Shown piece by piece: positions 22,271 to 32,241 of a stretch of 64,000 nt of DNA. The notes beneath the pieces are model-generated. The model was not told the DNA's origin and did no database searches. It saw only the letters and a program-made list of their open reading frames with translations. How positions within the stretch are numbered: the first letter of the stretch is position 1; the number at the start of each line of letters is the position of its first letter. The stretch comes from Tragulus kanchil. Lineage: Eukaryota > Chordata > Mammalia > Artiodactyla > Tragulidae. The stretch lies in assembly GCA_022376925.1 (NCBI GenBank), contig JAIOJX010000004.1, positions 7,502,001 through 7,566,000 on the forward strand. Direction: 5' to 3'. The position numbers and the translations under genes are program-made.

Positions 22271-22700
22271 ATGACCTTAGGAACATTCGTATCAATAATT
22301 ACTTTGAATGTAAATGGAATAAATGCTCCAACCAAACGACACAGGCTGGCTGAATGGATTCAGAAACATGACCCATATATATGCTGTTTACAAGAGACCC
22401 TCTTCAGACCTAGAGACACTCATAGACTGAAAGTGAGAGGCTGGAAAAAGATATTTCATGCAAATGGAAATTAAAGGAAAGCTGGAGTAGCAATCCTCAT
22501 ATCAGACAAAATAGATTTTAAAGTAAAGAGGATTCTAAGAGACAAGGCAGGTCACTACATCATGATCAAGGGATCCATCCAAGAGGAAGACATAACAGTC
22601 ATGAATATCTACGCACCCAACACAGGGGCACCTCAATACATAAGACAGGTACTTTCAGACTTAAAAGAAGAAATCAATAATAACACAATAATAGTAGGAC
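22271..22700 (+). pseudogene. L1 ORF2 endonuclease N-terminal part (left copy)
   Basis: Starts MTLGTFVSIITLNVNGINAP. The Asn in TLNVNG and the Glu in CCLQET are the expected endonuclease residues. A TAA at 22472-22474 replaces a Gln codon after FHANGN. The frame then resumes with MIKGSIQEEDITVMNIYAPN (22562) and reaches IIVG, where the joint of pair 7 begins. The expected GDFN residues follow only in the second copy. Confidence 0.9.
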
Positions 22701-22725
22701 TTAAATCCTCGCACCCAAGTGCAGT

Positions 22726-23352
22726 GAGGCAGAAGAACGGATAAGTGAGCTGGAAGACTGAATGGTGGAAATAAGTGCTGAAGAACAGACCAAAGTCCAA
22801 AGAATTAAAAGAACTGAGGATAGCCCCAGGGACTTATGGGACAATATCAAACACATGAACATTAGAATTATAGGAGTTCCAGAGAAAGAAGAGGGGAAGA
22901 AAGGCTACGAAAACATTCTTGAAGAGGTTATAGTTGAAAACTTCCCCAGCATGGGAAAAGAAATAGTCGACCACGTCCAAGAAGCACAAAGAGTACCATA
23001 CAGGAGAAACCCCAGAAGAAACACACCAAGGCACATTCTAATCAAACTAACACACACTAAATATACAGACAGATTGTTAAAAGAAGCTAGGAGCAAACAA
23101 CAAATAACATATAAAGGAAACCCCATACGTCTAACTGTGGATCTCACAACAGGAACCCTGCAGGCCAGAAGAGAATGGCAAGACACATTCAAACAGCTAA
23201 AAGAGAATAACCTCCAACCAAGAATTCTCTACGCAGCAAGAATCTCATTCAGAAACGATGGCGAAGTCAAAATCTTCACAGACAGACAAAAATGAAAAGA
23301 ATACTGTACCACAAAACCAGCCCTACAACAAGTGTTAAAGGGCCTGATATAG
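22726..23352 (+). pseudogene. L1 ORF1 C-terminal half (extra copy, pair 7)
   Basis: Repeats ORF1 from the last part of the coiled coil (EAEERISELED), including the same TGA stops, to the TAG at 23350-23352. It sits after the beginning of ORF2, an order never found in L1, which shows it belongs to the duplicated block. Confidence 0.92.
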
Positions 23353-23409
23353 CCAATAAATACAAGAGTAGAAGAAGTCCTACAAATCAAACCACAAACT
23401 TCTAAGAAG

Positions 23410-24180
23410 ATGACCTTAGGAACATTCGTATCAATAATTACTTTGAATGTAAATGGAATAAATGCTCCAACCAAACGACACAGGCTGGCTGAATGGATTC
23501 AGAAACATGACCCATATATATGCTGTTTACAAGAGACCCTCTTCAGACCTAGAGACACTCATAGACTGAAAGTGAGAGGCTGGAAAAAGATATTTCATGC
23601 AAATGGAAATTAAAGGAAAGCTGGAGTAGCAATCCTCATATCAGACAAAATAGATTTTAAAGTAAAGAGGATTCTAAGAGACAAGGCAGGTCACTACATC
23701 ATGATCAAGGGATCCATCCAAGAGGAAGACATAACAGTCATGAATATCTACGCACCCAACACAGGGGCACCTCAATACATAAGACAGGTACTTTCAGACT
23801 TAAAAGAAGAAATCAATAATAACACAATAATAGTAGGAGACTTTAACACTCCTCGCACACCAATGGAAAGATCATCCAAACAGAAAATTAATAAAGAAAC
23901 ACAAGCCTTAAATGCCACACTAGAAAAGATGGACCTCATCAATATCTTTAGGACGTTCCATCCAAAAGCAGAAGAATACACTTTCTTCTGAAGTGCTCAT
24001 GTAACATTCTCCAGGATAGACCACATCCTAGGCCACAAATCTAACCTCAATCAATTCAAGAAAACTGAAATTATATCAACCGTCTTCTCAAACCACAATG
24101 CAATGAGACTAGAGAGGAACTTCAGGAAAAAAAACTGAACACAAACACATGGAGATTAAACAACACATACCTAAAAAAAC
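23410..24180 (+). pseudogene. L1 ORF2 endonuclease domain (right copy)
   Basis: Same start as 22271-22700 but running through the domain: MTLGTFVSIITLNVNGINAP, the same TAA stop (23611-23613), MNIYAPNTGAPQYIRQ, then IIVGDFNTP with the catalytic D and N. A TGA follows at 23989-23991 after EEYTFF, where Ser is expected. Further on the frame reads FSRIDHILGHKSN and FSNHNAMRLE. The last catalytic motif S-D-H is thus S-N-H (Asn codon 24091-24093). A frameshift at the A-run near 24127-24134 ends the readable frame. The intact domain nicks target DNA at TT/AAAA-like sites; this one should be inactive. Confidence 0.9.
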
Positions 24181-24246
24181 CAACTGAGTACTGAGGAAAT
24201 CAAAGGAGAAATTTAAAAATTCCTAGAAGAAAATGATAATGAACAT

Positions 24247-24648
24247 ATGACCGTGCAAAACCTATTGGATACCACAAAAGCAGTTCTAAGAGGAAAATTT
24301 ATAGCAATACAATCCCACCTCAAGAAACTAGGAAACTATGAAGCAGATGACCTAACCCTCCACTTAAAACAATTGGAGAAAGAAGAACAAAAACACCACA
24401 AAGCCAGCAGAAGAAGAGAAATCATAAAAATGAGAGCAGAAATAAATCAGAAAGAAATGAAAGAAACTATAGCATGGATAAATAAAACAAACAGCTGGTT
24501 CTTTGAAAAGGTAAACAAAATTGACAAGCCTCTGGCCAGACTCATCAAGAGAAAGAGAGAGAAGAACCAGATCAACAAAATCAAAAATGAAAAAGGAGAG
24601 ATTACAACAGATAATGCAGATCCAAAGGATTCTAAGAGACTATTATGA
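24247..24648 (+). pseudogene. L1 ORF2 linker region (left copy)
   Basis: 133-codon open stretch between endonuclease and RT: MTVQNLLDTTKAVLRGKFIA, then [20 protein letters not shown]. It ends [13 protein letters not shown] because of a frameshift where AEIQRI is expected. It differs at many residues from the same part of the minus-strand L1 (17155-17991), showing that the two elements are diverged here. Confidence 0.9.
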
Positions 24649-24676
24649 GTAACTCTATGGCAATAAACTGGACAAC

Positions 24677-25042
24677 GTGGAAGAAAAGGACAGTTTCTTG
24701 AGCAAGATTAATCTCCCAAGACTGAGCCAGGAAGAAACAGAAACTTTGAACAACCCAATCACAAGCTCAGAAATCGAATTTGTGATTAGAAATCTACCCC
24801 AAAATAAAAGCCCAGGGCCAGATGGCTTCACAGCCGAATTCTACCAAACATTTAAAGAAGAGCTAATGCCTGTCCTTCTAAAACTCTTTCAAAAAATTGC
24901 ACAGGAAGGAACACTTCCAAACACATTCTACAAGGCCACCATCACCCTGATACCCAAACCAGGCAAAGACAACACAAAAAAAGAAAACTACAGATCAATT
25001 TTACTGATGAATTTAGATACCAAGATCCTAAACAAAACCTAG
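24677..25042 (+). pseudogene. L1 ORF2 RT N-terminal part (left copy)
   Basis: 121-codon open stretch with [40 protein letters not shown] and [20 protein letters not shown], the start of the L1 RT domain. It keeps the Glu codon that is a stop in the minus-strand element. The frame is lost after TKILNKT at 25040-25042. Confidence 0.9.
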
Positions 25043-25107
25043 CAAACAGAATTGAACGACACATCAAAAAACTCATACATCACAATCAAGTCGGGGTCAT
25101 CCCAGGC

Positions 25108-25400
25108 ATGCAAGGATTCTTCAACATTCGCAAATCAATCAACGTGATACACCATATCAACAAACTGAGAGACAAAAATCACATGATCATCTCAATAGAT
25201 GGAGAAAAAGCCTTCGACAAACATCCATTTATGACAAAAACTCTTCAGAAAATGGGCATAGAAGGAACCTATCTCAACATAATAAAAACCATCTATTAGA
25301 AGCCCACAGCAAACATTATCCTCAATGGTGAAAAACTGAGAGCATTCCCTCTAAGATCAGGAACAAGATAGGGTTGTCCACTTTCACTGCTATTATTCAA
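25108..25400 (+). pseudogene. L1 ORF2 RT palm fragment (left copy)
   Basis: 63-codon open stretch [20 protein letters not shown], then [11 protein letters not shown]. The usual VQ after AFDK is lost, and a stop follows 'IIKTIY' (TAG, 25297-25299). Beyond about 25340 the sequence degrades towards the duplication joint. Confidence 0.85.
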
Positions 25401-25462
25401 CATAGTTCTGGAGGTTCCTAAGATCCATTAAAAAAAGGGCAAGCTCTCTTTTGCAGACGCAA

Positions 25463-26507
25463 TAGGAAACTATGAAGCAGATGACCTAACCCTCCACTTA
25501 AAACAATTGGAGAAAGAAGAACAAAAACACCACAAAGCCAGCAGAAGAAGAGAAATCATAAAAATGAGAGCAGAAATAAATCAGAAAGAAATGAAAGAAA
25601 CTATAGCATGGATAAATAAAACAAACAGCTGGTTCTTTGAAAAGGTAAACAAAATTGACAAGCCTCTGGCCAGACTCATCAAGAGAAAGAGAGAGAAGAA
25701 CCAGATCAACAAAATCAAAAATGAAAAAGGAGAGATTACAACAGATAATGCAGATCCAAAGGATTCTAAGAGACTATTATGAGTAACTCTATGGCAATAA
25801 ACTGGACAACGTGGAAGAAAAGGACAGTTTCTTGAGCAAGATTAATCTCCCAAGACTGAGCCAGGAAGAAACAGAAACTTTGAACAACCCAATCACAAGC
25901 TCAGAAATCGAATTTGTGATTAGAAATCTACCCCAAAATAAAAGCCCAGGGCCAGATGGCTTCACAGCCGAATTCTACCAAACATTTAAAGAAGAGCTAA
26001 TGCCTGTCCTTCTAAAACTCTTTCAAAAAATTGCACAGGAAGGAACACTTCCAAACACATTCTACAAGGCCACCATCACCCTGATACCCAAACCAGGCAA
26101 AGACAACACAAAAAAAGAAAACTACAGATCAATTTTACTGATGAATTTAGATACCAAGATCCTAAACAAAACCTAGCAAACAGAATTGAACGACACATCA
26201 AAAAACTCATACATCACAATCAAGTCGGGGTCATCCCAGGCATGCAAGGATTCTTCAACATTCGCAAATCAATCAACGTGATACACCATATCAACAAACT
26301 GAGAGACAAAAATCACATGATCATCTCAATAGATGGAGAAAAAGCCTTCGACAAACATCCATTTATGACAAAAACTCTTCAGAAAATGGGCATAGAAGGA
26401 ACCTATCTCAACATAATAAAAACCATCTATTAGAAGCCCACAGCAAACATTATCCTCAATGGTGAAAAACTGAAAGCATTCCTTCTAAGATCAGGAACAA
26501 GATAGGG
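25463..26507 (+). pseudogene. L1 ORF2 linker and RT start (right copy, pair 8)
   Basis: Second copy of 24329-25373 with the same frameshifts: open stretches 25507-25782, 25811-26176 and 26242-26433 are identical in sequence to 24373-24648, 24677-25042 and 25108-25299. From about 26470 on it continues into good ORF2 sequence, so this is the copy joined to the rest of the element. Confidence 0.9.
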
Positions 26508-27398
26508 GTGTCCACTTTCACCACTCCTATTCAACATAGTCCTGGAAGTTCTAACAACAGCAATAAGAGAAGAGAAAGAAATCAAAGAATCCAGATTGGA
26601 AAGGAAGAAGTCAAGCTCTCTCTTTTTGCAGACGGCATGATATTATACATAGAAAATCCCAAAGACTCTATTACAAAGCTACTAGAGCTTATCAATGAAT
26701 TCAGCAAAGTTGCAGGATACAAAGTCAACACACAGAAATCACTGGCATTCCTATACACAAACAATGAAAAATCAGAAAACAAAATCAAAGAGGCAGTCCC
26801 CTTCATTATTGCAACCAAAAGAATCAAATATCTAGGAATAAACCTACCCAAAGAAACAAAAGAACTGTACACTGAAAATTACAGGACGCTCATGAAAGAA
26901 ATTAAAGACTTAAACAGATGGAGAAATATTCCATGTTCCTGGGTCAGAAGAATCAATATTGTGAAAATGACCATACTACCAAATGTCATCTACAGACTCA
27001 ATGCAATACCTATTCAACTACCATTGCCATCTTTCAGAGAACTAGACCAAAGAATCACACAGTTCATATGGAAACACAAAAGACCTCGAATAGCCAAAGC
27101 AATCCTGAGAAGGAAAAACGGAGCTGGAGGAATCAGCCTCCCTAACTTCAGACTCTACTACAAAGCAACAGTCCTCAAGACAGTATGGTACTGGCACAAA
27201 AACAGAACTATAGACCAATGGAACAAGATTGAGAACCCAGAGATAAACCCACGCACCTATGGGTACCTTCTTTTTGACAAAGGAGGCGAAACTATAAAAT
27301 GGGACAAAGACAGCCTCTTCAACACGTGGTGCTGGGAAAATTGGACACCTACATGCAAAAAAAATGAAGTTGGAACATTCCCTGACACCATACACTAA
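26508..27398 (+). pseudogene. L1 ORF2 RT active site and thumb, mutated FADG box
   Basis: 296-codon open stretch. The first ~28 codons are out of the ORF2 frame, probably by a one-base deletion near 26588. Then [20 protein letters not shown] follows: the catalytic FADD box reads F-A-D-G (Gly codon 26634-26636), removing one of the two adjacent catalytic aspartates. The thumb follows with [38 protein letters not shown] and [20 protein letters not shown]. The frame ends after PDTIH owing to the 8-A run at 27357-27364. From about 26940 on it is almost identical to the minus-strand L1. Confidence 0.92.
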
Positions 27399-27999
27399 GA
27401 TCAACTCAAAATGGATTAAAGACCTAAATGTAAGACCAGAAACCATCAAACTCTTAGAGCAGAATATAAGCAAAATCCTCAAGGACATAAATCAAAGGAA
27501 GATCTTCTCTGACCCACCTACTAGAATAGCGGAACTCAAAAGAAAAATGAACATGTGGGACCTCATGAAACTTAAAAGCTTTTGTACAGCAAAAGAACTT
27601 ACAAAAAAGCTGACCAGACAGCCCACAGAGTGGGAGAAAATCATAGCAAATGAAACAACAGACAAAGACTTAATCTCCAAAATCTACAAGCAACTCAGAC
27701 AACTCAGCACTGGAAAAACAAACAACCCAATCCAAAAATGGGAAAAGGATCTAAAGAGACGCCTCTCCAAAGAGGACATACAGATGGCCCAAAAGCACAT
27801 GAAACGATGCTCAACCTCGCTTATTATTAGAGAAATACAAATCAAAACTACAATGAGATATCACCTCACACCCGTCAGAATGGCCATCAGCCACAAATCG
27901 ACAGACAATAAATGCTGGAGAGGCTGTGGAGAAAAGGGAACACTCCTGCATTGCCGGTGGGAGTGTAAATTGATACAGCCTCTATGGAAGACAGTATAG
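27364..27999 (+). pseudogene. L1 ORF2 C-terminal region
   Basis: 211-codon open stretch [20 protein letters not shown] to IQPLWKTV, with the Cys-rich C-terminal segment ([17 protein letters not shown]). It differs from the minus-strand copy 12927-13562 only in a cluster around [17 protein letters not shown] and RIAELKRK, then is identical for about 150 residues. Both end at the same TAG (27997-27999) in place of Trp. Beyond the stop, ORF2-like codons ([20 protein letters not shown]) continue to about 28245. Confidence 0.92.
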
Positions 28000-28245
28000 A
28001 GATTCCTTAAAAAACTAAAAATAGAAGCACCCTACGACCCAGCAATCCCACTATTAGGCTTATATCCGGATGAAATCAAAACTGAAAGAAGCACCTGTAC
28101 CCCAATGTTCATTGCAGCTCTCTATACAATAGCCAGAACATGGAAGCAACTTAGATGTCCATCGACGAACGAATGGATCCAGAAGCGCTGGTACATACAT
28201 ACAATGGAATACTACTCAGCTGTTAAAAGAAGTGCAGAAGACTAA

Positions 28246-28680
28246 GTCCTAATGAAGTGGCTGGCTCTAGGACCTATCATCAAAAGTGAAGTCAGTCAGA
28301 AAGAGAAGGACAAATACAGTATATTAACACATAAATATGGAATCCAGTAGGGCCATCTTGATAATACACGCAGGGAACTCCTGGAAAAACAGACAGAGCA
28401 TAGATATAGGGACAATGTCGGGAAGAAATAGGGAGGGGGATGCATGGAGGGAGTAGCATGGAAACCTTTACTCTCATGTGTGGAAAAATAGCTATTGTCA
28501 TTGTGCTAAGGGAATAGGACTCCTTACAATGGCATGGGGCGATGGTCCGGAGTGGTGGGATGGGGGGGAACTCCGGGGGTGGGAACCAGGGATATGCATA
28601 TGACTGATCTGGGAACATACATGTCTGTGAACAACAAAACTCTGTAAAACCTTTAAAATAAAGAATTAAAAAAAAAAAAA
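28246..28680 (+). other. L1 3' UTR and poly-A of the plus-strand element
   Basis: After the end of ORF2 homology the 3' UTR runs to an AATAAA at 28657-28662 and an A-run. A G-rich segment is seen at 28425-28580 (GGGATGGGGGGGAACTCCGG near 28557), as in many mammalian L1 3' UTRs. Confidence 0.85.
28657..28662 (+). terminator. L1 polyadenylation signal AATAAA
   Basis: Canonical AATAAA a few bases before the poly-A run that ends the plus-strand L1. The counterpart for the minus-strand L1 is TTTATT at 11161-11166. Confidence 0.8.
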
Positions 28681-28691
28681 AACAAAAGATA

Positions 28692-28701
28692 TTACATTCA
28701 G
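28692..28701. repeat. Candidate L1 target-site duplication, right copy
   Basis: TTACATTCAG, matching 19340-19349 on the other side of the plus-strand L1. A third occurrence near 29848 comes from duplication pair 9. Confidence 0.6.
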
Positions 28702-29423
28702 CAAAATATTGTTGCAGCTATAGCTCAGAATAATAATTCCTCCATTTCTCTCATACTGAGTGTGCTGGAGACTAACTAGGAAATGGAATGAATGCACATA
28801 CCCATGGACCATTGCAAAAGTTGGCTAGATTCCAGGATTCTCTTTTTCTTTTCCCTTTGGGCAGCAAATAGTTTGGAGAAGGATATACTATAGGTATCAC
28901 CTGTATCAATGACATAGAGGGCTAAGACTTAGAATTAAGATAATGACTGTCTAAAAAATCCATTTATCTCTGTATAACTCCTAGTCTCTTTCTCAAGTAC
29001 AAATCAAATAGTTGTTACCACTTAGTTTAGAAATGAATTATACAAATAAACAACTTTCTTTGGCTATTTAGGACTCAGTATCTACTTTCATATCACCTTC
29101 CATGAAATGATCTCTCTATTCAGAAAAACTTTATATGTTCCCTTCTCAGAAGTTCTTTAAGCAACCCAGAAATAACCACAAGATTCTTCCCAATTCTCTG
29201 CCTTCTGCTCTATCCCATCTCCCACCAAACTCTATGTTCTATGTCAAAATCCTTGCTGCCAAGCTTGGCATCTAATTAGTATATTAAAATATATATGAAA
29301 TAATAAAAGAAGAAAATGTTGCTTGTGCTTTGTGAGAAAACACCTTCCCTTATGTGTCTTTGCATGTAATGAGGGTGATCATGTTTTTTTGGAGGGGCAA
29401 GTAAAAAAGAGGCTAGAGGTTTC
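28702..29423. other. Non-coding flank, nothing recognised
   Basis: AT-rich single-copy DNA, repeated at 29858-30576 by pair 9. No coding potential; no repeat family recognised. Confidence 0.4.
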
Positions 29424-29632
29424 TCAGTTCAGTTCAGGCAACTCTTCGTGAACCCATGAACTGCAGCATGCCAGGCTTCCCTATCATTCACAATTTCCCA
29501 GAGGTTGGTCAAACTCATGTCCATTAAGTCGGTGATGTCATCCAACCATCTTGTCCTTTGTTGTCCCCTTCCTCTTGTGCCTTTTATTTTTCCCAACATC
29601 GGGTTTTTTTCCAATGAGTTGTCTCTTTGCAT
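29424..29632 (-). pseudogene. BovB 3' end fragment, truncated copy
   Basis: Minus-strand BovB C-terminus: TRWLDDITDLMDMSLTNLWE and REAWHAAVHGFTKS are diagnostic of the BovB RT end. It stops at the pair 9 joint, where it abuts L1 3' UTR sequence, creating a chimeric ORF at 29429-29770. Confidence 0.88.
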
Positions 29633-29633
29633 G

Positions 29634-29838
29634 GGAAAAATAGCTATTGTCATTGTGCTAAGGGAATAGGACTCCTTACAATGGCATGGGGCGATGGTCC
29701 GGAGTGGTGGGATGGGGGGGAACTCCGGGGGTGGGAACCAGGGATATGCATATGACTGATCTGGGAACATACATGTCTGTGAACAACAAAACTCTGTAAA
29801 ACCTTTAAAATAAAGAATTAAAAAAAAAAAAAAAAAAC
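29634..29838 (+). mobile_element. L1 3' UTR tail (extra copy, pair 9)
   Basis: Repeats 28482-28684, including the AATAAA and poly-A, then the same flanking DNA. Because the flank is copied too, this is not a second L1 insertion. Confidence 0.92.
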
Positions 29839-30576
29839 AAAAGATATTACATTCAGCAAAATATTGTTGCAGCTATAGCTCAGAATAATAATTCCTCCAT
29901 TTCTCTCATACTGAGTGTGCTGGAGACTAACTAGGAAATGGAATGAATGCACATACCCATGGACCATTGCAAAAGTTGGCTAGATTCCAGGATTCTCTTT
30001 TTCTTTTCCCTTTGGGCAGCAAATAGTTTGGAGAAGGATATACTATAGGTATCACCTGTATCAATGACATAGAGGGCTAAGACTTAGAATTAAGATAATG
30101 ACTGTCTAAAAAATCCATTTATCTCTGTATAACTCCTAGTCTCTTTCTCAAGTACAAATCAAATAGTTGTTACCACTTAGTTTAGAAATGAATTATACAA
30201 ATAAACAACTTTCTTTGGCTATTTAGGACTCAGTATCTACTTTCATATCACCTTCCATGAAATGATCTCTCTATTCAGAAAAACTTTATATGTTCCCTTC
30301 TCAGAAGTTCTTTAAGCAACCCAGAAATAACCACAAGATTCTTCCCAATTCTCTGCCTTCTGCTCTATCCCATCTCCCCACCAAACTCTATGTTCTATGT
30401 CAAAATCCTTGCTGCCAAGCTTGGCATCTAATTAGTATATTAAAATATATATGAAATAATAAAAGAAGAAAATGTTGCTTGTGCTTTGTGAGAAAACACC
30501 TTCCCTTATGTGTCTTTGCATGTAATGAGGGTGATCATGTTTTTTTGGAGGGGCAAGTAAAAAAGAGGCTAGAGGT

Positions 30577-31137
30577 TTCTCAGTTCAGTTCAGGCAACTC
30601 TTCGTGAACCCATGAACTGCAGCATGCCAGGCTTCCCTATCATTCACAATTTCCCAGAGGTTGGTCAAACTCATGTCCATTAAGTCGGTGATGTCATCCA
30701 ACCATCTTGTCCTTTGTTGTCCCCTTCTCCTTGTGCCTTTTATTTTTCCCAACATCGGGTTTTTTTCCAATGAGTTGTCTCTTTGCATCGTGTAGCCAAA
30801 GTATTGGAGCTTCCACATCAGTCCTTGCAATGAATACTCAGGGTTGATTTCCTTTAGGATTGTCTGGTTTTCTGTCTAAGAGACCCTCAAAAGTCTTCTC
30901 CAACATCACAATTTGAAGGCATCACTTCTTTGGTTCTGAGTCTTCTTTTCAGTCCACCTCTCACGTCCATACATAATTACTGGAAAAACCATAGCTATAG
31001 GGACCTTTGATGGTAAAGTGATGCCTCCAGTTTTTAATACACTATCTAGGTTTGTCATAGCTCTTCTTCCAAGGAGCAAGAGTCATTATTTCCACTATTT
31101 GCCCATCTATTTGTCATGAAGTGATCAGACTGGATAA
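30577..31137 (-). pseudogene. BovB (RTE) LINE 3' end with RT pseudogene
   Basis: Minus-strand BovB copy. Reading from higher to lower coordinates, it passes RNA-binding/RT C-terminal pieces (LQYFGYTMQRDNSLEKNPML, GKIKGTRRRGQQRTRWLDDI, DREAWHAAVHGFTKS) and ends near 30577. At its upstream end, 31090-31137 still matches BovB but internal sequence is missing. The open part 30585-30830 has no start codon of its own. No function expected. Confidence 0.9.
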
Positions 31138-31770
31138 AGCTACAATAATAGACAATGTTTAATTATGGAAAGTGTTTGGGAATTGGCATTTATTTTTCCA
31201 CGAATAAAATCATGCCACCTGATGTGAAGTTATAAAAGAAACTATAAACCAGAATGGTCACATATAAGACATGGACACACCTGATCCTGAATTGGGACAA
31301 ATAAAAAATACCATCTCTTTACGTTAAAGGATATTCTAAAGAAAAGAAGAAAGAAATAAGTTAGAAGAAACTTAGAGATAGTTAGATTGGTAAAAATCTG
31401 GACATATTTAGAAGAAAGAAAGGCATAGAGGGAAGAAGACTGCATCTCCCACCTTTGGAGACCAGCAACGTTTGACTGGAAACTTCCTTCATAAAACTTT
31501 CCCAGAACACGCATGTAGATGTTTGCCTGCCTTCTGCATTCTCACAGGGCTTCTGTAATCCTGTGATCATATTACCTCTACTGTATGTACTTATCTTTGC
31601 CAGAAGCTTGTAAGCTCTATGATTTCATCACAAAATGTTTATCTTCAAATGTGACATGTGCCACAAACAGAGAGATTAAAGGAAGACTGAAGATCTGAGT
31701 TTGTGCTCTTGGAAACTGCTGGCTTCAAGGAAATAGGAAAACTGTCCCTCCCCGATGTCCAAGCCCCTAA
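31138..31770. other. Non-coding sequence, possible L2 trace
   Basis: Duplicated DNA of pair 10. The 90-residue minus-strand ORF at 31242-31514 recurs at 32346-32618 only by duplication and has no recognisable domain. A weak L2-like end may lie near 31570-31640. Confidence 0.35.
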
Positions 31771-31825
31771 CTATGGAAAGAAAAACCCCTGAGCTTCAAA
31801 TGTGACTCTATGCTAACTCTTGTTT

Positions 31826-32241
31826 CCCTTCTCCTTGTGCCTTTTATTTTTCCCAACATCGGGTTTTTTTCCAATGAGTTGTCTCTTTGCATCGTGTAGC
31901 CAAAGTATTGGAGCTTCCACATCAGTCCTTGCAATGAATACTCAGGGTTGATTTCCTTTAGGATTGTCTGGTTTTCTGTCTAAGAGACCCTCAAAAGTCT
32001 TCTCCAACATCACAATTTGAAGGCATCACTTCTTTGGTTCTGAGTCTTCTTTTCAGTCCACCTCTCACGTCCATACATAATTACTGGAAAAACCATAGCT
32101 ATAGGGACCTTTGATGGTAAAGTGATGCCTCCAGTTTTTAATACACTATCTAGGTTTGTCATAGCTCTTCTTCCAAGGAGCAAGAGTCATTATTTCCACT
32201 ATTTGCCCATCTATTTGTCATGAAGTGATCAGACTGGATAA
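31826..32241 (-). pseudogene. BovB fragment (extra copy, pair 10)
   Basis: Second copy of 30722-31137, lacking the BovB 3' terminus because the duplicated block begins inside the element. Confidence 0.88.

Larger units (their letters stand above)
21587..23839. repeat. Direct duplication pair 7 (inside plus-strand L1)
   Basis: 21587-22700 recurs at 22726-23839 (spacing 1139). It spans the ORF1 C-terminal part, the inter-ORF region and the start of ORF2. The joint 22701-22725 looks like a corrupted version of the sequence that follows the right copy (23838-23865). Confidence 0.95.
24329..26535. repeat. Direct duplication pair 8 (inside plus-strand L1)
   Basis: 24329-25400 recurs at 25463-26535 (spacing 1134). 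From about 25340 to 25462 the left copy degrades progressively. It remains recognisable as the sequence at 26475-26636 but with many substitutions and a deletion. Holds the ORF2 linker and the N-terminal part of the RT domain. Confidence 0.95.
19350..28680 (+). mobile_element. Near full-length L1 retrotransposon (plus strand)
   Basis: Plus-strand bovine-type L1 with all parts in order: 5' UTR beginning near an AAGATGGCGG motif (19371), ORF1 (21320-22213), inter-ORF region, ORF2 (from 22271), 3' UTR, polyadenylation signal (28657-28662) and poly-A (about 28667-28682). Two internal direct duplications (pairs 7 and 8) inflate it by about 2.3 kb, so the true element is near 7 kb. A candidate target-site duplication flanks it. 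It is dead: nonsense codons in both ORFs, a changed endonuclease SDH residue, FADG instead of FADD, several frameshifts. Confidence 0.95.
28482..30788. repeat. Direct duplication pair 9
   Basis: 28482-29632 recurs at 29634-30788 (spacing 1152). The unit holds the L1 3' UTR tail with poly-A, about 750 bases of flank, and part of a minus-strand BovB fragment. A-run lengths differ between copies. Confidence 0.95.
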
